Part shown: piece after piece, positions 9,500 to 21,683 of the stretch | Numbering within the stretch: the first letter of the stretch is position 1 | Layout of the letters: each line of letters starts with the position of its first letter | Assembly: GCA_019614645.1 (NCBI GenBank) | Contig: JABWDB010000001.1 | Coordinates: 9,593,501-9,657,500 of the forward strand | Source of the DNA: Stratiolaelaps scimitus | Taxonomy: Eukaryota > Arthropoda > Arachnida > Mesostigmata > Laelapidae | Direction of reading: 5' to 3' | Length of the DNA stretch: 64,000 nt | Notes under the pieces: generated by a model | Told to the model about the DNA's origin: nothing | What the model saw: the letters and a program-made list of their open reading frames with translations, nothing else | The model's database searches: none | Made by a program: the position numbers and the translations under genes

Positions 9500-11840
9500 T
9501 GTGTAGTTTTTTCTTCGTATGTTTTATTTAAATATATGTGCGATGGTGGTGGGTATTTACCGGCGTAGGCTAAAATATGACAAAGAAGCGCAATGGAACA
9601 AATGTTTGTGTTATTTGACGCTGGCTCAAAGATCAGTCATCCAGTAACATCTAATTATTTCGAGCTGTTCAACCAGATATGGGACACAATGTCATCGTTG
9701 CACAGCCAGCCCACCTGTTGCTTGTGTACCCGATAATCTTAAGGGTAGCAACGTTACGATGGATGGCCGATACTGCAATTTTGACGTTTTCTCACTAAAC
9801 GTGCTACAATATATTTTACCACATTGATTCACAAGGTAGAAGCCATATAACAAAAATAGAATACGAAAATACCGATTAGGAAACAGGACGTGAAACAAGT
9901 TATATTAATCATTACCCTGTACGTTCAATGTACCTGTTCGTATGTATTGTGCCTTCAACAGGATCCCGGAAAGGTCCATAACAGTTCGCCAAAATAGAGA
10001 TAAAATTCGCGCCTTTCTCGTCCATCTAACTAAAACACTGTACAAGGCTGGACTGTAACAACAACTTATAGTGTATCAGTGCAGCCGTATTAGAAATGAT
10101 TTAATACTTGGCTCAGATATCTAGATTGGACATCGATTGTCCGATCGTGTCCAACGTGAAAGAATCCATGATACGAAATTAAGAGTCGAAAAGTCGTCTC
10201 AGGTCGGACGGAGAGCGTCGGTCCTGCAGAGCTTTCACGTCAAATCAAACCGTTTAAGTCACACGTTTGTAGTCAGTGCTCCGAGCGGATTTTAGCTTCG
10301 ACTGTTGTGTGTCCGCGGTCGACTGTTGTTTTTTGAATAAATAATCATTGTTATGTCGTTAAATAAATAATCTTTGCTGTCTGCGCTGTTTTCACTGTTT
10401 GTGCGGCTTGCCACAGCAAAACAAATAAACATTTGCTTCGGTTCAACGACAAAAGGAAAATGAACAATGTGACTGTACCTGAATCATTGTTACTGCCCTT
10501 GATATCAGTAGTCACAGCAACTCGAGGAGTTAGGAAACGCCTGGAGGCCCCAATGAGAGTGAACGCCTGGTTCGTGCTATTCACGTACGTACGTGGGCCA
10601 AATGAGCTTACAGACGATTATGATATGTGGGTTCGATTCGACAACCAAATATATCAACATGGATTGTGACTGTCCAAGCTAAAAATCGTATACTGTTTTT
10701 TTTCTAAAGTGGGCTTGTCCCATTGAATATCCACGGTGTTAATTCAATGAGCCACCGTTATTTTCAAGCAACCGACTGACCCCTAGAGAACAAGAACAAG
10801 ACCAACGTCGAACTTGCAAATGAATAAGTTCTACTTTGGCAAGTCTATCAGAACTGTTTCTACAACAGCACTAAGAAAAGCGGTAACCTCACCGGCTCGG
10901 ACTTGGATCAATGGGCCTGCTATTACTCGGCAAGAGTACATACGAATCTCGGCGTGTCTTCTAAATGAATCAAATCAGTGATCTGGCTGGAACGCTGTGG
11001 ACACGGGTGATTGCCTTGTGTCAACACAACACGCTTCATCTGCTTTATTATGAGGTTCCAATGGCCCCATGAGGGTCAGACGGGCCGGGCGATGCGAGGC
11101 GTTCACGTAATTAGCCAAAATCAGCCGGGAAAAATATGGGCGATATGTTATTTCAGCAACGTTGATATTGTCTTGGGCCATACGATAATAGAAGGCTAAG
11201 AGGGATTTTGATCTTCTTTGAACTCTTCCTCAGAGTCAGTTGTTACAGAGTAATAGAAATTGTTTTACGATGATCAGGCCCTAACGAACGATCTTAATTT
11301 AGAGGAGAGCGGGTCATTAGAGGATGTGCATAAAAAGTTAAGTGTCAACTCCTTTGGCTCTAGACTGCTATCGGTTTCAGTTAGGTTTGGTATGCAGATT
11401 AAGGGAAACATCAGGCTTAGTTTTTATTAGTTTTCTATGTTACCTTGCCTTAACTCCGGCTCCCGTCCCAATTTTTTTCATGATCTTGCTAGATGAACCT
11501 TGTATTCTCCCTGACCTCATAATGGCAGGCTGCAGCATTGTACTGTACAGCGTTAACTTCTACTCTGACAGCCAGTATCGGAGACCGGTGTGGTGATAAC
11601 GGCTTCCTGTTCACGGAGTTGTCCAGCAGAGAAGCTTCAGGCTATCCTTGATGTCAGCTGGTTGTCTCCCTTTGTAGATGCCATCACGCCATCATCTTTC
11701 GCAACGGTGACTTCAAAGCTCGCCGTTAACGGTCAAAACACTATTAGTGCACGTTGCACACCAGTTCTGAAGCGTTACACTTCAGCTATTGGATGCAAAG
11801 GAACGCCTTTCCAGCTTTCGTCATAGTAGAAGAGCCTCCC
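9500..11840. other. AT-richer intergenic or intronic stretch
   Basis: Mostly unique. AAATAAATAATC occurs twice at 10335-10372 and could act as poly(A) signals. Open frames of 68-84 codons on both strands lack support. Two segments near 10530-10590 and 11040-11110 share short words on the minus strand (TACGTGAA, then CTCATTGGGGCC/CTCATGGGGCC), which may be a very old duplication. Confidence 0.4.
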
Positions 11841-11841
11841 G

Positions 11842-12276
11842 ATGTTCCGACGCGGCGCCTTGTGTAGACGAGGAACGTGCCACCTGCAGGTTAATGATTC
11901 GGCCGATCGTTTGAATGCTGGGATACCGCTGGCATGCCTGTGCGGCAAGCCTCCCCCGCTCAACCAGCCAAGTTCCTCAGTCCGCTCGAATCTTTGCTGT
12001 GTGTCGGCACGTGAGAAAGCACTTCAATTTGCAGCAAGCCAGGCACCGAACGCGGGGCGCGAGACGAGATCGATCCTACTGAGCTGTCTGTTCGCATGTC
12101 CTCCAATAAGTCATTATCAGCCTCAAACACATGTCGTCTTCGTGGGCGCGGCAGGGTCTCCCCATCCCGACGGCAGTTCGTCTAGTTCCCGACACTCATG
12201 GCTTCCGCCGCTACATCCCACGCTGCTCAGCGTCGGGTTGATCCGATTCGTCCCCCACTCCCTCCTACCCTCCTAG
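11842..12276 (+). CDS. Candidate 144-codon frame with ATG, unrecognised
   Basis: This frame begins at a real ATG (CCCGATGTTCC) and ends in TAG. Third codon positions are G/C-rich for much of its length. The product is basic at the N terminus, carries scattered Cys, a Ser run near residue 115, and a Pro/Leu/His-rich C terminus. I see no membrane segment or known motif. It lies at the edge of a GC-rich island that continues to about 13.75 kb with other overlapping frames on both strands. Confidence 0.18.
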   Translation: MFRRGALCRRGTCHLQVNDSADRLNAGIPLACLCGKPPPLNQPSSSVRSNLCCVSAREKALQFAASQAPNAGRETRSILLSCLFACPPISHYQPQTHVVFVGAAGSPHPDGSSSSSRHSWLPPLHPTLLSVGLIRFVPHSLLPS

Positions 12277-12279
12277 CAC

Positions 12280-13760
12280 ACGCGGAACTTCAATTCGAAA
12301 TTTCCGCTGGCGTCTCTACTCAACTCAATAGTGCGTTGGGCATACGGCCCATAGCTTGCGCCTGGTCTATGCGTTCGAGCTCTTCTCTAGGCTCCTCCTC
12401 GATCTAGCCGTACTATACAGAGCAGTAGGCGGCGAGAGCCAATAGCACTTTTCTATTACTCGTGGTGCAAAGACGGCCCGCTGCCGTTCAACTTGGCCCC
12501 CTGCTTGATCTCTGTCTCTCTCCCCATGTTGCGGAAAGCAGCGAGTGTTCGTGGGTAGTTAGGAGAAATCGTGGAATTAGGAATTGGCAGGGATGTGAAC
12601 GAAACACAGCCAGTGGATAAGGAGTGTAAGGAAAAGTGTATTTGTTTTGCTCGCCTAGCATGGCGAAGCGAGCGGAGGAAATCGCATGATTGTTTCAGCG
12701 TCGAGTGTCATTCGGCGGTATTCGACTTATAGTTGTTGTGTGATGGCGATTTATCGCGATTCACCGGACTGAATGTTCAAGCATTCCTGATACATTGACA
12801 TCTTCCATATAAGATGAGACATGGTTCGGCAACGTGTCAAGGCATTGTTATCCAAAGCGTGGGGGAACGATGGGAAGGGGTGAAACAGTCAATGGTAAGT
12901 CACCGCGTTGGTGGACAAATAGGAGAACAGCGAATGCACTGAACGCAGTTAAGAATACCGCAACGAATGCGGCAGGAAGGCGCGCTTGCGTCCACGTTCT
13001 GGGAACGGAGGCGAGTCAAGTCCCGGTCTACCTTCAAGTGGTTGAAGGAACAGCCATTAACAGCTACGAGTAGTTCCGCAAGCGTCGACACAAAATTATG
13101 CTCGTATACACCCATACAAACGCGTCCTATAGAACAACGTCGCGTTCTTCCACCATTTAGACTTGGGTACCTGACGCAACGGTAAGATACAAGCGCAGGC
13201 GGAGGGATACAACACCCTCCACCAGCCTTACATTCAGTTGTATGTCCCCGTTCCTGCTACCCGGATACCTATTGCGTTGGTTGGTATGTCCAACGTGCCG
13301 CCTGCGATCCTCTCCGCCATCGTCCCCTCTACCTCGCGCTTGCCAGCTCTGGTAGCTGAGCCAGCTGACAGGAACGGCTTTGCCGCCCACGGCGGCCTGC
13401 TTTGCCTGCCTGTACGCGGAACGGCTGGAGGCGGCTCAAAGCGCCAGGGACAGCGAGCGCATGAAACGAGGAAGAACTTAGAGAAAAAAAAAGGGGAAAT
13501 GGCGATGCGAAGGAGAAACGCGAGAAGGAAGAGGTATAGAAGCGGCGGACCAACGCGCGGTAAAAGTTTGCCAGCGTGAAAAGAGGACACTTAATTTATC
13601 TTCGTACTCCCTTCCATGGGAAGGGCGGGCGGGGTAACGCGCAGAGCCGTCATGTGTCGGTCGGTCGACTCGTCCTCGCCACCACCACCGCCGCCCCGCC
13701 GCGGCCGTCATCCAACGACGGCGAACTGAGCTGGTAGTGGCGGCAGGAGACGACAACGAC
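12280..13760. other. GC-rich island with a strong splice donor
   Basis: Purine-rich and CG-rich sequence. AATG joined to GTAAGTCA at 12894/12895 is a near-perfect splice donor following about 350 bases without a long frame, as expected for a non-coding leader exon on the plus strand. Frames of 60-118 codons on both strands downstream are mutually overlapping shadows. Confidence 0.3.
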
Positions 13761-13764
13761 GACC

Positions 13765-14395
13765 GTTTGCGAAATTAAAGGCAGCAACAGATTTCAGTGT
13801 GTTAAAATTGATATACGTATCACGCCAGGAAAGGTCGGCCCTGTGTTCAGGCCGTGACTGGGTAACAGCGGAATGGGGATATGCGATCGGACGTATGCGG
13901 CTGGCGGAAAGCCGTTCTAGAATATTATACATGCAGTATAGTGCACACGGATTTTTGTGGTCGTACTAAACATTAACGGAAATGGACGCTAACCAAACGT
14001 TGGGTTGAGCTGTAGCGAACGATATGGCACATTCTGAAAAGGAGGACAGGATAATTTCAAGAAAAATTAGTAACGAGGACCTGAAATGCGCAATGATGCC
14101 CTGAGTATCAGAACTGCGAGATAGCTTACAACGTAGGTGAACAACTGTGTGCGTTATTAATTTCCGTTGAGAGTCAATTGTGCCAATCGGTAGTACCGCT
14201 CGTACATGGCTTGAAGCCCAATAGGCAATTTAGCAATCGTCACAGTTATACCAGAATACCTTCTAGCTTAGATAAACATGCAATAAAACCCCCTCCACTG
14301 GGTCCTATGTGCTCTTACCATTTTTTAATTTCCACTGGTCGTAAGTGAGCTATTTTCACAGATCCTCCCTTCGAGTCCTATGTACGAGATATGCC

Positions 14396-14449
<54 letters not shown>

Positions 14450-15560
14450 CACCCGGATGCGATTGCTATTTGGCCATATGGATAGCCGATCGACAAGCGT
14501 GTATGCTACACGTGATAGTCAATTAAAGGTATCGTGGATAGATTATATGCTTAACAAACGATTTATTGTATGAATAGCGGTTACAAGGGGGCCTCCAGAG
14601 AACCAGCCTCTATGCAAGGTTATTTCATAGCTAAGCACACTGAGAAATGTCTTTGTGCGACATCCTATGACAAAACGTTGTCATGACAACGACGTGCAAA
14701 CACGAAGTGCCTTCGCTCATCGTATCAATCTCTTGAACCGCTCGTGCGAACGCATGTTTGGCTTAAGGCGTATACGTAAAAAGGGCCACCTGTGAGTGCT
14801 ATCCGACTATTTTCAGCGCGGAAGCGGGTCGCCATTCAGGTGGGGAGGAATACATGAACCTATATACCCCTCTAGCCTTTTTGTATTGAGGGTAGGATTT
14901 ACTGAAGTGGCGAATCACGGCGTGGAATGAAAGAGGCGGTGGTCGGACAAATTTATTGTATACGCTACGTCGTATCGGTTCTATTTCTATGCTTGACGCG
15001 CATGTTCACACTGCAACCAATGGGCACATGTTTACGATTATATATATATATACACACTTTTTTTACTGGCGGCAGGAGAATCCTCATGTACACCCGATTA
15101 TTGGTGGGTGGTGTGAGATTCTAGGAGCGGGTGGTCTACCCTAACCTACACGCTAAACCTTACACACCAAACCCCATCTGAGGGCTAGTCTCAGAAAGCC
15201 TTATCAGCATTACTTTCACGAATATATATATATATATACTAAAACTACTCAATGTATACTAACCTACCATGTTAAGAAATACTTAACTCGCTGCCCCACA
15301 AATAATTAGGTTTTTATCAATATTTTATTACGAAAACACGCTCCACATGTGTTTTGCTTATCTCGTCAAGTTCATTAGGCCCGGTTAGGCTCTTTTCTCC
15401 GATCGAGGTATGTCCTGCTTGTCCTTGTTGCCTCCGAACACCGAATTCATTCAATTGTTTCTCCCATTTACCACTGCCGTACGTTGCTGTCTACAGCGTT
15501 CTTTGACTGTTCTATTTACCTCGCGGTTCTCTATCTGACAATTGGCATAAGCGTGCGAAT
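13765..15560. other. AT-richer stretch without genes
   Basis: Unique sequence with TA tracts at 14399-14446, 15039-15052 and 15222-15238. A perfect 16-base palindrome centred on TGTCATGACA lies at 14676-14691. No frame, RNA gene or element is supported. Confidence 0.45.
14399..14446. repeat. (TA)n microsatellite, longest in the window
   Basis: An uninterrupted AT/TA run of about 48 bases. Confidence 0.95.
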
Positions 15561-16198
15561 GTCGTCGTGCGCAAATCCGCACGCTTGCCACAGCGTTTCG
15601 TCACTTTAAGTACCTTCCGCCGCCATTCTCCTATCTCGCGATGTTCCACCGCGAACGGTCTGCGGGCTAGAGATCACCGGCTGCAGATCCGGAACCGGCA
15701 TCGGCTTTGGCGGCGGAGGAGGCTACCCCGTCTATGCTTTAAACGACGACGACAGAAAAAACACGCCCGACAAAGAGAAAATAGGAGAGAACGAGGCAGA
15801 CGTTGCAAATGCCACTCAGCACCGTCGGACGTTGGAGAGATGGCTGTAGACTGTAGGTTAGGGTCTATAGACTCATCGATTCTGCGGTGTCGGGCGGCCG
15901 TGTCCCGCCACGTTTAGCTATGCACTCATCCAGTCACTCGGTTACCGGGAGAGCGGCACGGAGCGCTTGGGCCAGCAGAGTCGGGGAGCACAAAAGCTCT
16001 GTCTCTCTCTCTTGCCTCTTATCGCTCTCCGTTGCTCCGGCTGTTGCTATAACACTACTACGATTGCTACTACCATTGCTCCCGCCGCTACTACGCCCAT
16101 AATACAACTGCCGTATCAGCAGGTAGCGTTTCTGTACGTTAGGTCTTCTGGGTGCAACCACTGCTCCGCTACTGTTTGCTACTGCAGTGGTATTGACA

Positions 16199-16241
<43 letters not shown>

Positions 16242-17090
16242 ATCTATCTTTTTCTGTGTTTATTGAATCTCCGTATTGCAAAAGAACAACAAGCGAAGGC
16301 AGCATTTGTAATAACAGCAACAACAATCAGAGTATGTGCGTGAGAGTGAGAGAGAGAGAGAGATGGAGAGCAATATCTTACTAAAAGAGGCCGACACGGC
16401 CGGCGAGGTAAAGCAAACGTATGCTGTAGCAATAGAAGCGGTAGACAAGGCAAAGAGTTGCTGCGAACGGTCGTAGCTAAACGAGTGGGTAACATCGATA
16501 AAAAGGACGAACATCACCTCCTCTTAGGGACGGCGAATGAAAGAGCAGAGGTGTCGGCAAGAGTCAAGGCTGCAGCAACTGCATCGGGCATACGCCATAG
16601 GGCGGGTCCCGTAGGGCGAGGCCGGTTCGACCCGTCTGTGGCGATTCCGTTGCTGTTAGCTATGACGACCACCGCCACAGTGGCCTTTTGCCTGTAGTGC
16701 AGTCCGTTCGGTTGGCTGTCGGCTCTTGTCTCTTGCTGTAACAGCAACACACCTCGACATTGACGGGCGTGCAGAAGTAGCAATCTCGAGGCAATCTCGC
16801 TTGCTTCTCGACTGTCCAGCCAGCCCAACTAAATAACTCGTTTTGCAGTACCCTACACCACCGGCGCTACGGCAATGTACGCTTTGCCGGCCAGCGTATG
16901 CTGTCCTCGCGAGACTACGAGACTCCGACAGCGGTCCCAGGGCGCGGCGAAGAGCTCGGACGCCGACGACGGCTCATAAATTCGTGGCCGCGCCTTTGTC
17001 GGACGCATACAGTGAGCTATAAACAACAGCGGTGGGTGCGGGAGAAGGCGCCGACGCCGCGTCGACGGCGATACCGACAAATAGCGGGTT
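15560..17090. other. GC-rich island with CT and GA tracts
   Basis: Arg-codon-rich sequence on the plus strand at 15660-15800, CTACTAC/GCTGCTG triplets at 16040-16110, (CT)n at 16202-16239 and (GA)n at 16349-16362. Open frames of 60-116 codons occur in most frames with no start or splice support. A leader or regulatory region is the best guess. Confidence 0.35.
16202..16239. repeat. (CT)n microsatellite
   Basis: A perfect CT run of about 38 bases, mirrored 110 bases later by a short (GA)n run. Confidence 0.95.
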
Positions 17091-17827
17091 AATACGACGG
17101 TGCAGGTTTTCGAACGGCGTCATCTACCGGGGACCCGTTATATCGGTCATTTTGCGCTCTACAATGTTGGTCACTAGCATCGTATCTATCAGTGTCGACG
17201 AGGTAGCGCCTTCATCGTGTTGGCGGTATTTTCCAAATTCGAATTGGTTAATGAAGGCGTCAAAAATGTATTACACATTTTAATTACCAGATATTTCCAT
17301 GGAGCTGCCGGTATTTACGTGCTGGCCTATAGAAAATGTTGCATCGACTGATCGACTGAGGCATAAATCGTACGGCACTGCCGGAAAGATGTTCCAACAG
17401 AACTTTTCAGCCTTGGATTCCTCTAGAAGGAATGGTAGCTTTCTCAGGCGTTCCACGCTGAATACGGAGTATTTCTAGAAATTTCGTTGGGCATTGTTCT
17501 GTACAAACCGAAGAGCAGATTAGGGTTTACAAGGAAAGCAGACCCCCAGTTACGGCTTGACTTCACTAGGAGAGTTCAGACAATTTTCGTGCACTAAATA
17601 ACCTCCCTTATTAATGGATGTCACGATGGGAGATTCCTCCTGTATGAGAAAGTACGAGCTGACAGAAGGCATTGCCCTTTGCGGATGGCGTTCGCTTGAA
17701 ACGTTCGTCTGTCCCAGTGGTTGTCGAGAACGGCAAAACCCGAGACTCAACGAGAGCGAGCCGTGCTACACTAGATTCTCAGACCAACAAACCACTAAAC
17801 CCTAGACGTGGATGGCAGTTTCCCGTC

Positions 17828-18199
17828 ATGTGGCCGTATCAAGCCTGCGAGCTGTGCCGAAGCCGACCCGCTCCGTTGCCCGCGGACCGCGCCGCGCTTC
17901 CAGACAGCGTGCGGTGTACGTGGCTCCCACCGCAAAGTGGAGAGAAACCAGCCCCGCTCGGGCCCGCTCGGGGTGACTATCCGCTAATCGGTAGGGACCG
18001 TCCGTATACGGTGAACGTCAAGATACATGGAACAAAAATACGCTCGCAGATCTTCCTCGCCAAGATCGATGACTGCGGAGACACAAGTCGACAACAGACA
18101 GCTGCAGACTCTGCAGCAGCTGCAGCAGCAAACGCGGCCGTCGTAGCTGTGCATTCTCTGACACCGGATCTCTGGATGATATATAGAATGATCGACTGA
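17828..18199 (+). CDS. Candidate 123-codon frame, unrecognised
   Basis: The frame starts at ATG 17828 (the open frame extends upstream to about 17672 without an ATG) and ends at TGA 18197-18199. It begins with a Cys-X2-Cys pair (ACELCRS), continues with a Pro/Arg/Leu-rich stretch, then a more structured-looking part (RPYTVNVKIHGTKIRSQIFL), then a poly-Ala run (residues about 94-104) encoded by GCAGCA repeats, and ends LTPDLWMIYRMID. Third positions are G/C-rich. I know no matching family. The poly-Ala run is a simple-sequence feature shared with neighbouring non-coding DNA. Confidence 0.2.
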   Translation: MWPYQACELCRSRPAPLPADRAALPDSVRCTWLPPQSGEKPAPLGPARGDYPLIGRDRPYTVNVKIHGTKIRSQIFLAKIDDCGDTSRQQTAADSAAAAAANAAVVAVHSLTPDLWMIYRMID

Positions 18200-18372
18200 A
18201 GGAAATAGCTGGCGAAAAAAAAACCGGCATTCCCGCAGTAGACAGGTTAGCGGAAAAAGCGCGTCCCGCTCCGTGGCACAGTTCGGCAGTCGTGGAAAGT
18301 CTCCTCTTCTGAACTTTTGTATATACTTATTATATTACTCGAAAGCGCGCTGGATGTAGTGATATGCATGTG

Positions 18373-18414
18373 CTATATATATATATATACATGTATATAT
18401 ATATATATATATAT
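18373..18414. repeat. Interrupted (TA)n with central CATG
   Basis: Two TA runs are joined by CATG, so the tract is self-complementary and could form a hairpin. The same TA-CATG-TA arrangement occurs at 20164-20204. Confidence 0.9.
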
Positions 18415-18419
18415 TGAAT

Positions 18420-19975
18420 GTGTCTTGTATTATACGTGAATAGCGCGCTTTTGTATTTTCGGTGCTAACGCTTGACGTAAGCAAGCGTCGATTTGTATCA
18501 CTACCTCTTAATATTCACTCGCTTAATATGCTTAAAACATTCTCAAGTTACTTCGCGTTGCACTTGTGATAGATTAATCTGTGACTTATTCGAGGTTAGT
18601 CGGACAACCGATCTCATTATGCGTCAGATGTAAAATCAGGTGCGATTTCACGTGACGCCTTCTGACATAACTCTGTGGTGGCCGTAGTTTGCGTAGATTA
18701 GCTTCCGTTTCATGTGTTCTTCCTTGTTATGTGGTCACATTTGCCATGTGTTACGTGCACAGTATGACTATATGATGGGCAAAACGATTTGATGGTCAAA
18801 TCGAACGCGAGACGATGGTTGGCCATAACATTTATACAATCGGCAAGCGACGTTTTTATAGGGGGCGAATACAACTGACGCGGGGTTAAGGGTGCTGACT
18901 AGTTTTACGCCTTGCTGTATAGCGTAAAATGCTCTGTTCAATGCGCGTGCGAAAAACAATCGAGCCGTCGAACACGAACATGACAAGCGACAGTCAGATG
19001 ATTATAATGCTACTGCTGACCATCATCATACTGCAAGACCGACTCTACTGTGGCTTGCTTGAACATCGTGATGTACATTAACTTCTATCTCATCGATATG
19101 TCGTATTTTCTAAATATTTATAGATCATTGTGGGTCTCGCGCACGATGTTGTCTTCGGGAAAAATTACCCCGTTAAAAAGGGTCTGTATTTTCAATTCGT
19201 TCTACGGTTTAACTGTCTTCATTCATTCACTGGCTACGCCCTTGACTGCTATCACATTCGGACACCCTCTCAAGCAAGTTCGCCATCGATCGACCATCTT
19301 ACTAATGAATAGTGAACTAGCTACTCAAGCTAAAATTACCCCGATAGATACCCTCCATGGAAGATGTCTATGAGCATGTCAAGCTCTATAGGCTTATAGC
19401 CATCTGATGATTCCGAATGGATCGTTTTATTAAAGCGTATTGTGTCTACGCAGCTCAAATGGTACGTCCGACTATACGTATGCCGACGAAATGTCCAACC
19501 AACGGCAAAAGGTCAGAAAAGTGCTCCGCTATCATTGTTAAAAGAAAAACCATCTGTAGCCGTATTGGCCGAGCAAAGAAGGCAAGGCCTTGTTATTCGG
19601 CTCTGAGTAGCCCACACTGTAATTGTTATTTCAAGTTAACTATCAGCGAAAAAACGAATAGCACTTGACAAAGCCAAGTGTTTTTGGGGACCGACGGTTC
19701 AACGCTGCTCGGTGGCCGGAAGGCCCTCTAAACGAGCTCGATATGAGAGGTAAGATATGCGCCAATGCGCGAGGTAGTCACTTCGACAATATGCCCCTAC
19801 CGAGCCTGGCTGTTGTACTCCTCACACGAGCGTTATAGTCTATATTAGTGTGTGGGATCAGGCCAATTCAGCCAAATTGATTTGTTTCCAAGTGCCGAAA
19901 GTGTCGACATATCCTTGCCCACCAAACACCGTTTACGCATTCGTCATTATCATTGATTATTCGATTCCATCATTG
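18420..19975. other. No gene seen; AT-richer unique sequence
   Basis: Frames of 60-107 codons occur (for example 19050-19373 and 19417-19668, plus strand) but without start context, splice signals or domains. I see no repeats apart from the R2 copy that begins at 19982. Confidence 0.45.
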
Positions 19976-19981
19976 GCGGTT

Positions 19982-20085
19982 GATCGCGTGCTGACATTGA
20001 GTGCATCCTTCGCAACGCCTGTGGGACGTGTTCGATAGTAGTCGTTAATAAACGACAACGCTTCAGATTTTGACAGCGGCGAACA
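19982..20085 (+). repeat. Dispersed repeat R2, copy 1
   Basis: This segment matches 21261-21360: both share GATCGC, TGACATT, an A/C-rich middle, TAGTCGTTAATAAA, then ACA-C-CTTCA and TTGACAGC. They face the same way, about 1.3 kb apart. A (TA)n-CATG tract lies 80 bases downstream of this copy. Confidence 0.7.
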
Positions 20086-20163
20086 TATGCGCGCCGTCAT
20101 TTGGAAAACATTCCTACAACCCTTGGGAAATCAACGCATGGATATCATTGATATAATGTCATT

Positions 20164-20164
20164 T

Positions 20165-20196
<32 letters not shown>

Positions 20197-20204
20197 ATCA
20201 CAGA
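20164..20204. repeat. (TA)n with CATG interruption
   Basis: A TA run of about 26 bases, then CATGTATAT, downstream of R2 copy 1. Confidence 0.9.
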
Positions 20205-21186
20205 CGGCCATCATTATTTGAAGTATCGAGATAGAGATGTTTTTGCTTCGTAACATATTGAAGTTGTTCTTGAAATATAGATGAGTGTCGCCAAGAACTA
20301 TGATCGTCTGCTGAGGGTCTCTGCCTCTACGCTCGTACGGAACATGAGTTAGCTATCCCACCAGGGTAGCACGGAATTTAGATCAGAGTACAATTCCGGC
20401 CGCGTCGTTGTTCGAAGCCGGCAATGCTATAGGAGAGTTCTTTCTTCGAAGACTCTCGATTTTCTTCAAAGGGGCAACGTGCTTGCGTTCTGCCTACCAA
20501 AAAAGACTCATCTAGCCTGCAGTTTGGGAGCATATTCTAATCTGTGAATATATCTAATACTAAATGACGGACACTATAATATAATAGAAATACCGTCGAT
20601 ACACCGCATCCAGCTTCTAATGCTGTAGATATTGCTAACTGCGAGCTTATACCTTATTGGGAGTGGAGCGAAAAGTTAGATAGTCCTCTTGGTAATTCTG
20701 ATTATTACTGAGATACAATAATATCGACGATCTGTGACAATGTAGCATTGAGTACGGCCGTTGGCAACAGAAAACCATTTAAGGAGATATATTTGAAACA
20801 TCTTGCGCGAACCATTCCATCTAAAAGGAGTGCCAGGGGAACTAGAGTCCTCGAGCGGTGCATGAAACCCCCAACTCAAGTTTCGGGTCAAAGAAGGGGC
20901 TGAATCTGGTCTGGTATACATTCATAAAAGTCTAACGCCCTGCGCTTAACCTCTAGGCTCGCATACAATTATCCATAATCAAATACGTTGTTTAATTGAG
21001 CGCTCAATGGAGGGTAATCTTCCAACTGGCTAAATTAATATATTGAAACTTGTACCGCTACTCTAGGCTTAGAGTTTTTCATTAATTCGCCCACGACGTC
21101 GGCATGTCGGGCTACCACGCCTCTCCAGTATAATCGATTCCATGCGAACAAAATGCAGGCTCGGCTGCTTCGGATTTTGAGAGCGT

Positions 21187-21196
21187 GATCTATGAG

Positions 21197-21227
<31 letters not shown>

Positions 21228-21246
21228 GAGGTGCATTTCATAGATC
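21187..21246. repeat. (TA)n flanked by inverted arms (hairpin)
   Basis: GATCTATGAGGTGCA at 21187-21201 and TGCATTTCATAGATC at 21232-21246 are inverted copies with only two mismatches, and a self-complementary (TA)n core separates them. The whole 60-base block can fold into one hairpin or cruciform. It lies directly upstream of R2 copy 2. Confidence 0.75.
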
Positions 21247-21260
21247 ATGCTGAACAATAC

Positions 21261-21356
21261 GATCGCATATTGACATTAGTCACAGCATTCGGAACGCATG
21301 TTGTAGGTGCCAGGTAGTCGTTAATAAATTACAGCACTTCAAACATTGACAGCAGC

Positions 21357-21360
<4 letters not shown>
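21261..21360 (+). repeat. Dispersed repeat R2, copy 2, between two TA tracts
   Basis: The second copy of the 19982-20085 repeat. It is bounded on the left by the TA hairpin block and on the right by (TA)n at 21359-21387, so the unit may have moved or expanded together with its TA flanks. Confidence 0.7.
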
Positions 21361-21388
<28 letters not shown>

Positions 21389-21404
21389 CTTCCGTGTATT
21401 TTCA

Positions 21405-21683
21405 CTACTCTGCCTTTATTTTATCTCCAGACCCATACTTAAATACGTTAGCAACGCGTGTTTCAACAGGCAACAGAAAGGCATAAACATCCCACCATCG
21501 CTTTAAGATTTTCACTAGAGTTTGTAGACATTTCTCCTCGTTGTTTGCTAAACATATTCTTGACTCAAGTCTGACTTGTTGGCTTGGTACCGTTGCCACT
21601 TCCAACACTTTGAGCCATTCTGCGCTCAATCGTGATACAAAGGCGTTACCTACTAACTGTTTAAACCGCAGATATTTTTTCAC
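21405..21683 (-). CDS. Candidate 92-codon minus-strand frame
   Basis: The minus-strand frame reads KKYLRFKQLVGNAF and SRLSAEWLKVLEVA, through KILKRWWDVYAFLLP, to TAG. The mix of Lys, Leu, Trp and Glu looks more like a folded helical domain than most frames here. There is no ATG at its start, and a TAA lies two codons upstream, so it would have to be an exon. It abuts the right TA flank of R2 copy 2. I cannot assign a family. Confidence 0.15.
   Translation of the reverse strand: MKKYLRFKQLVGNAFVSRLSAEWLKVLEVATVPSQQVRLESRICLANNEEKCLQTLVKILKRWWDVYAFLLPVETRVANVFKYGSGDKIKAE

Noticed and set aside
10351..11181. Possible paralogous minus-strand frames near 10.5 and 11.1 kb sharing short words.
   Set aside because: The shared words are short and separated by unalignable sequence. 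It may be an ancient duplication but is not secure.
14676..14691. Perfect 16-base palindrome around TGTCATGACA.
   Set aside because: One palindrome of this size is not surprising in 64 kb, and no partner sites are seen nearby.
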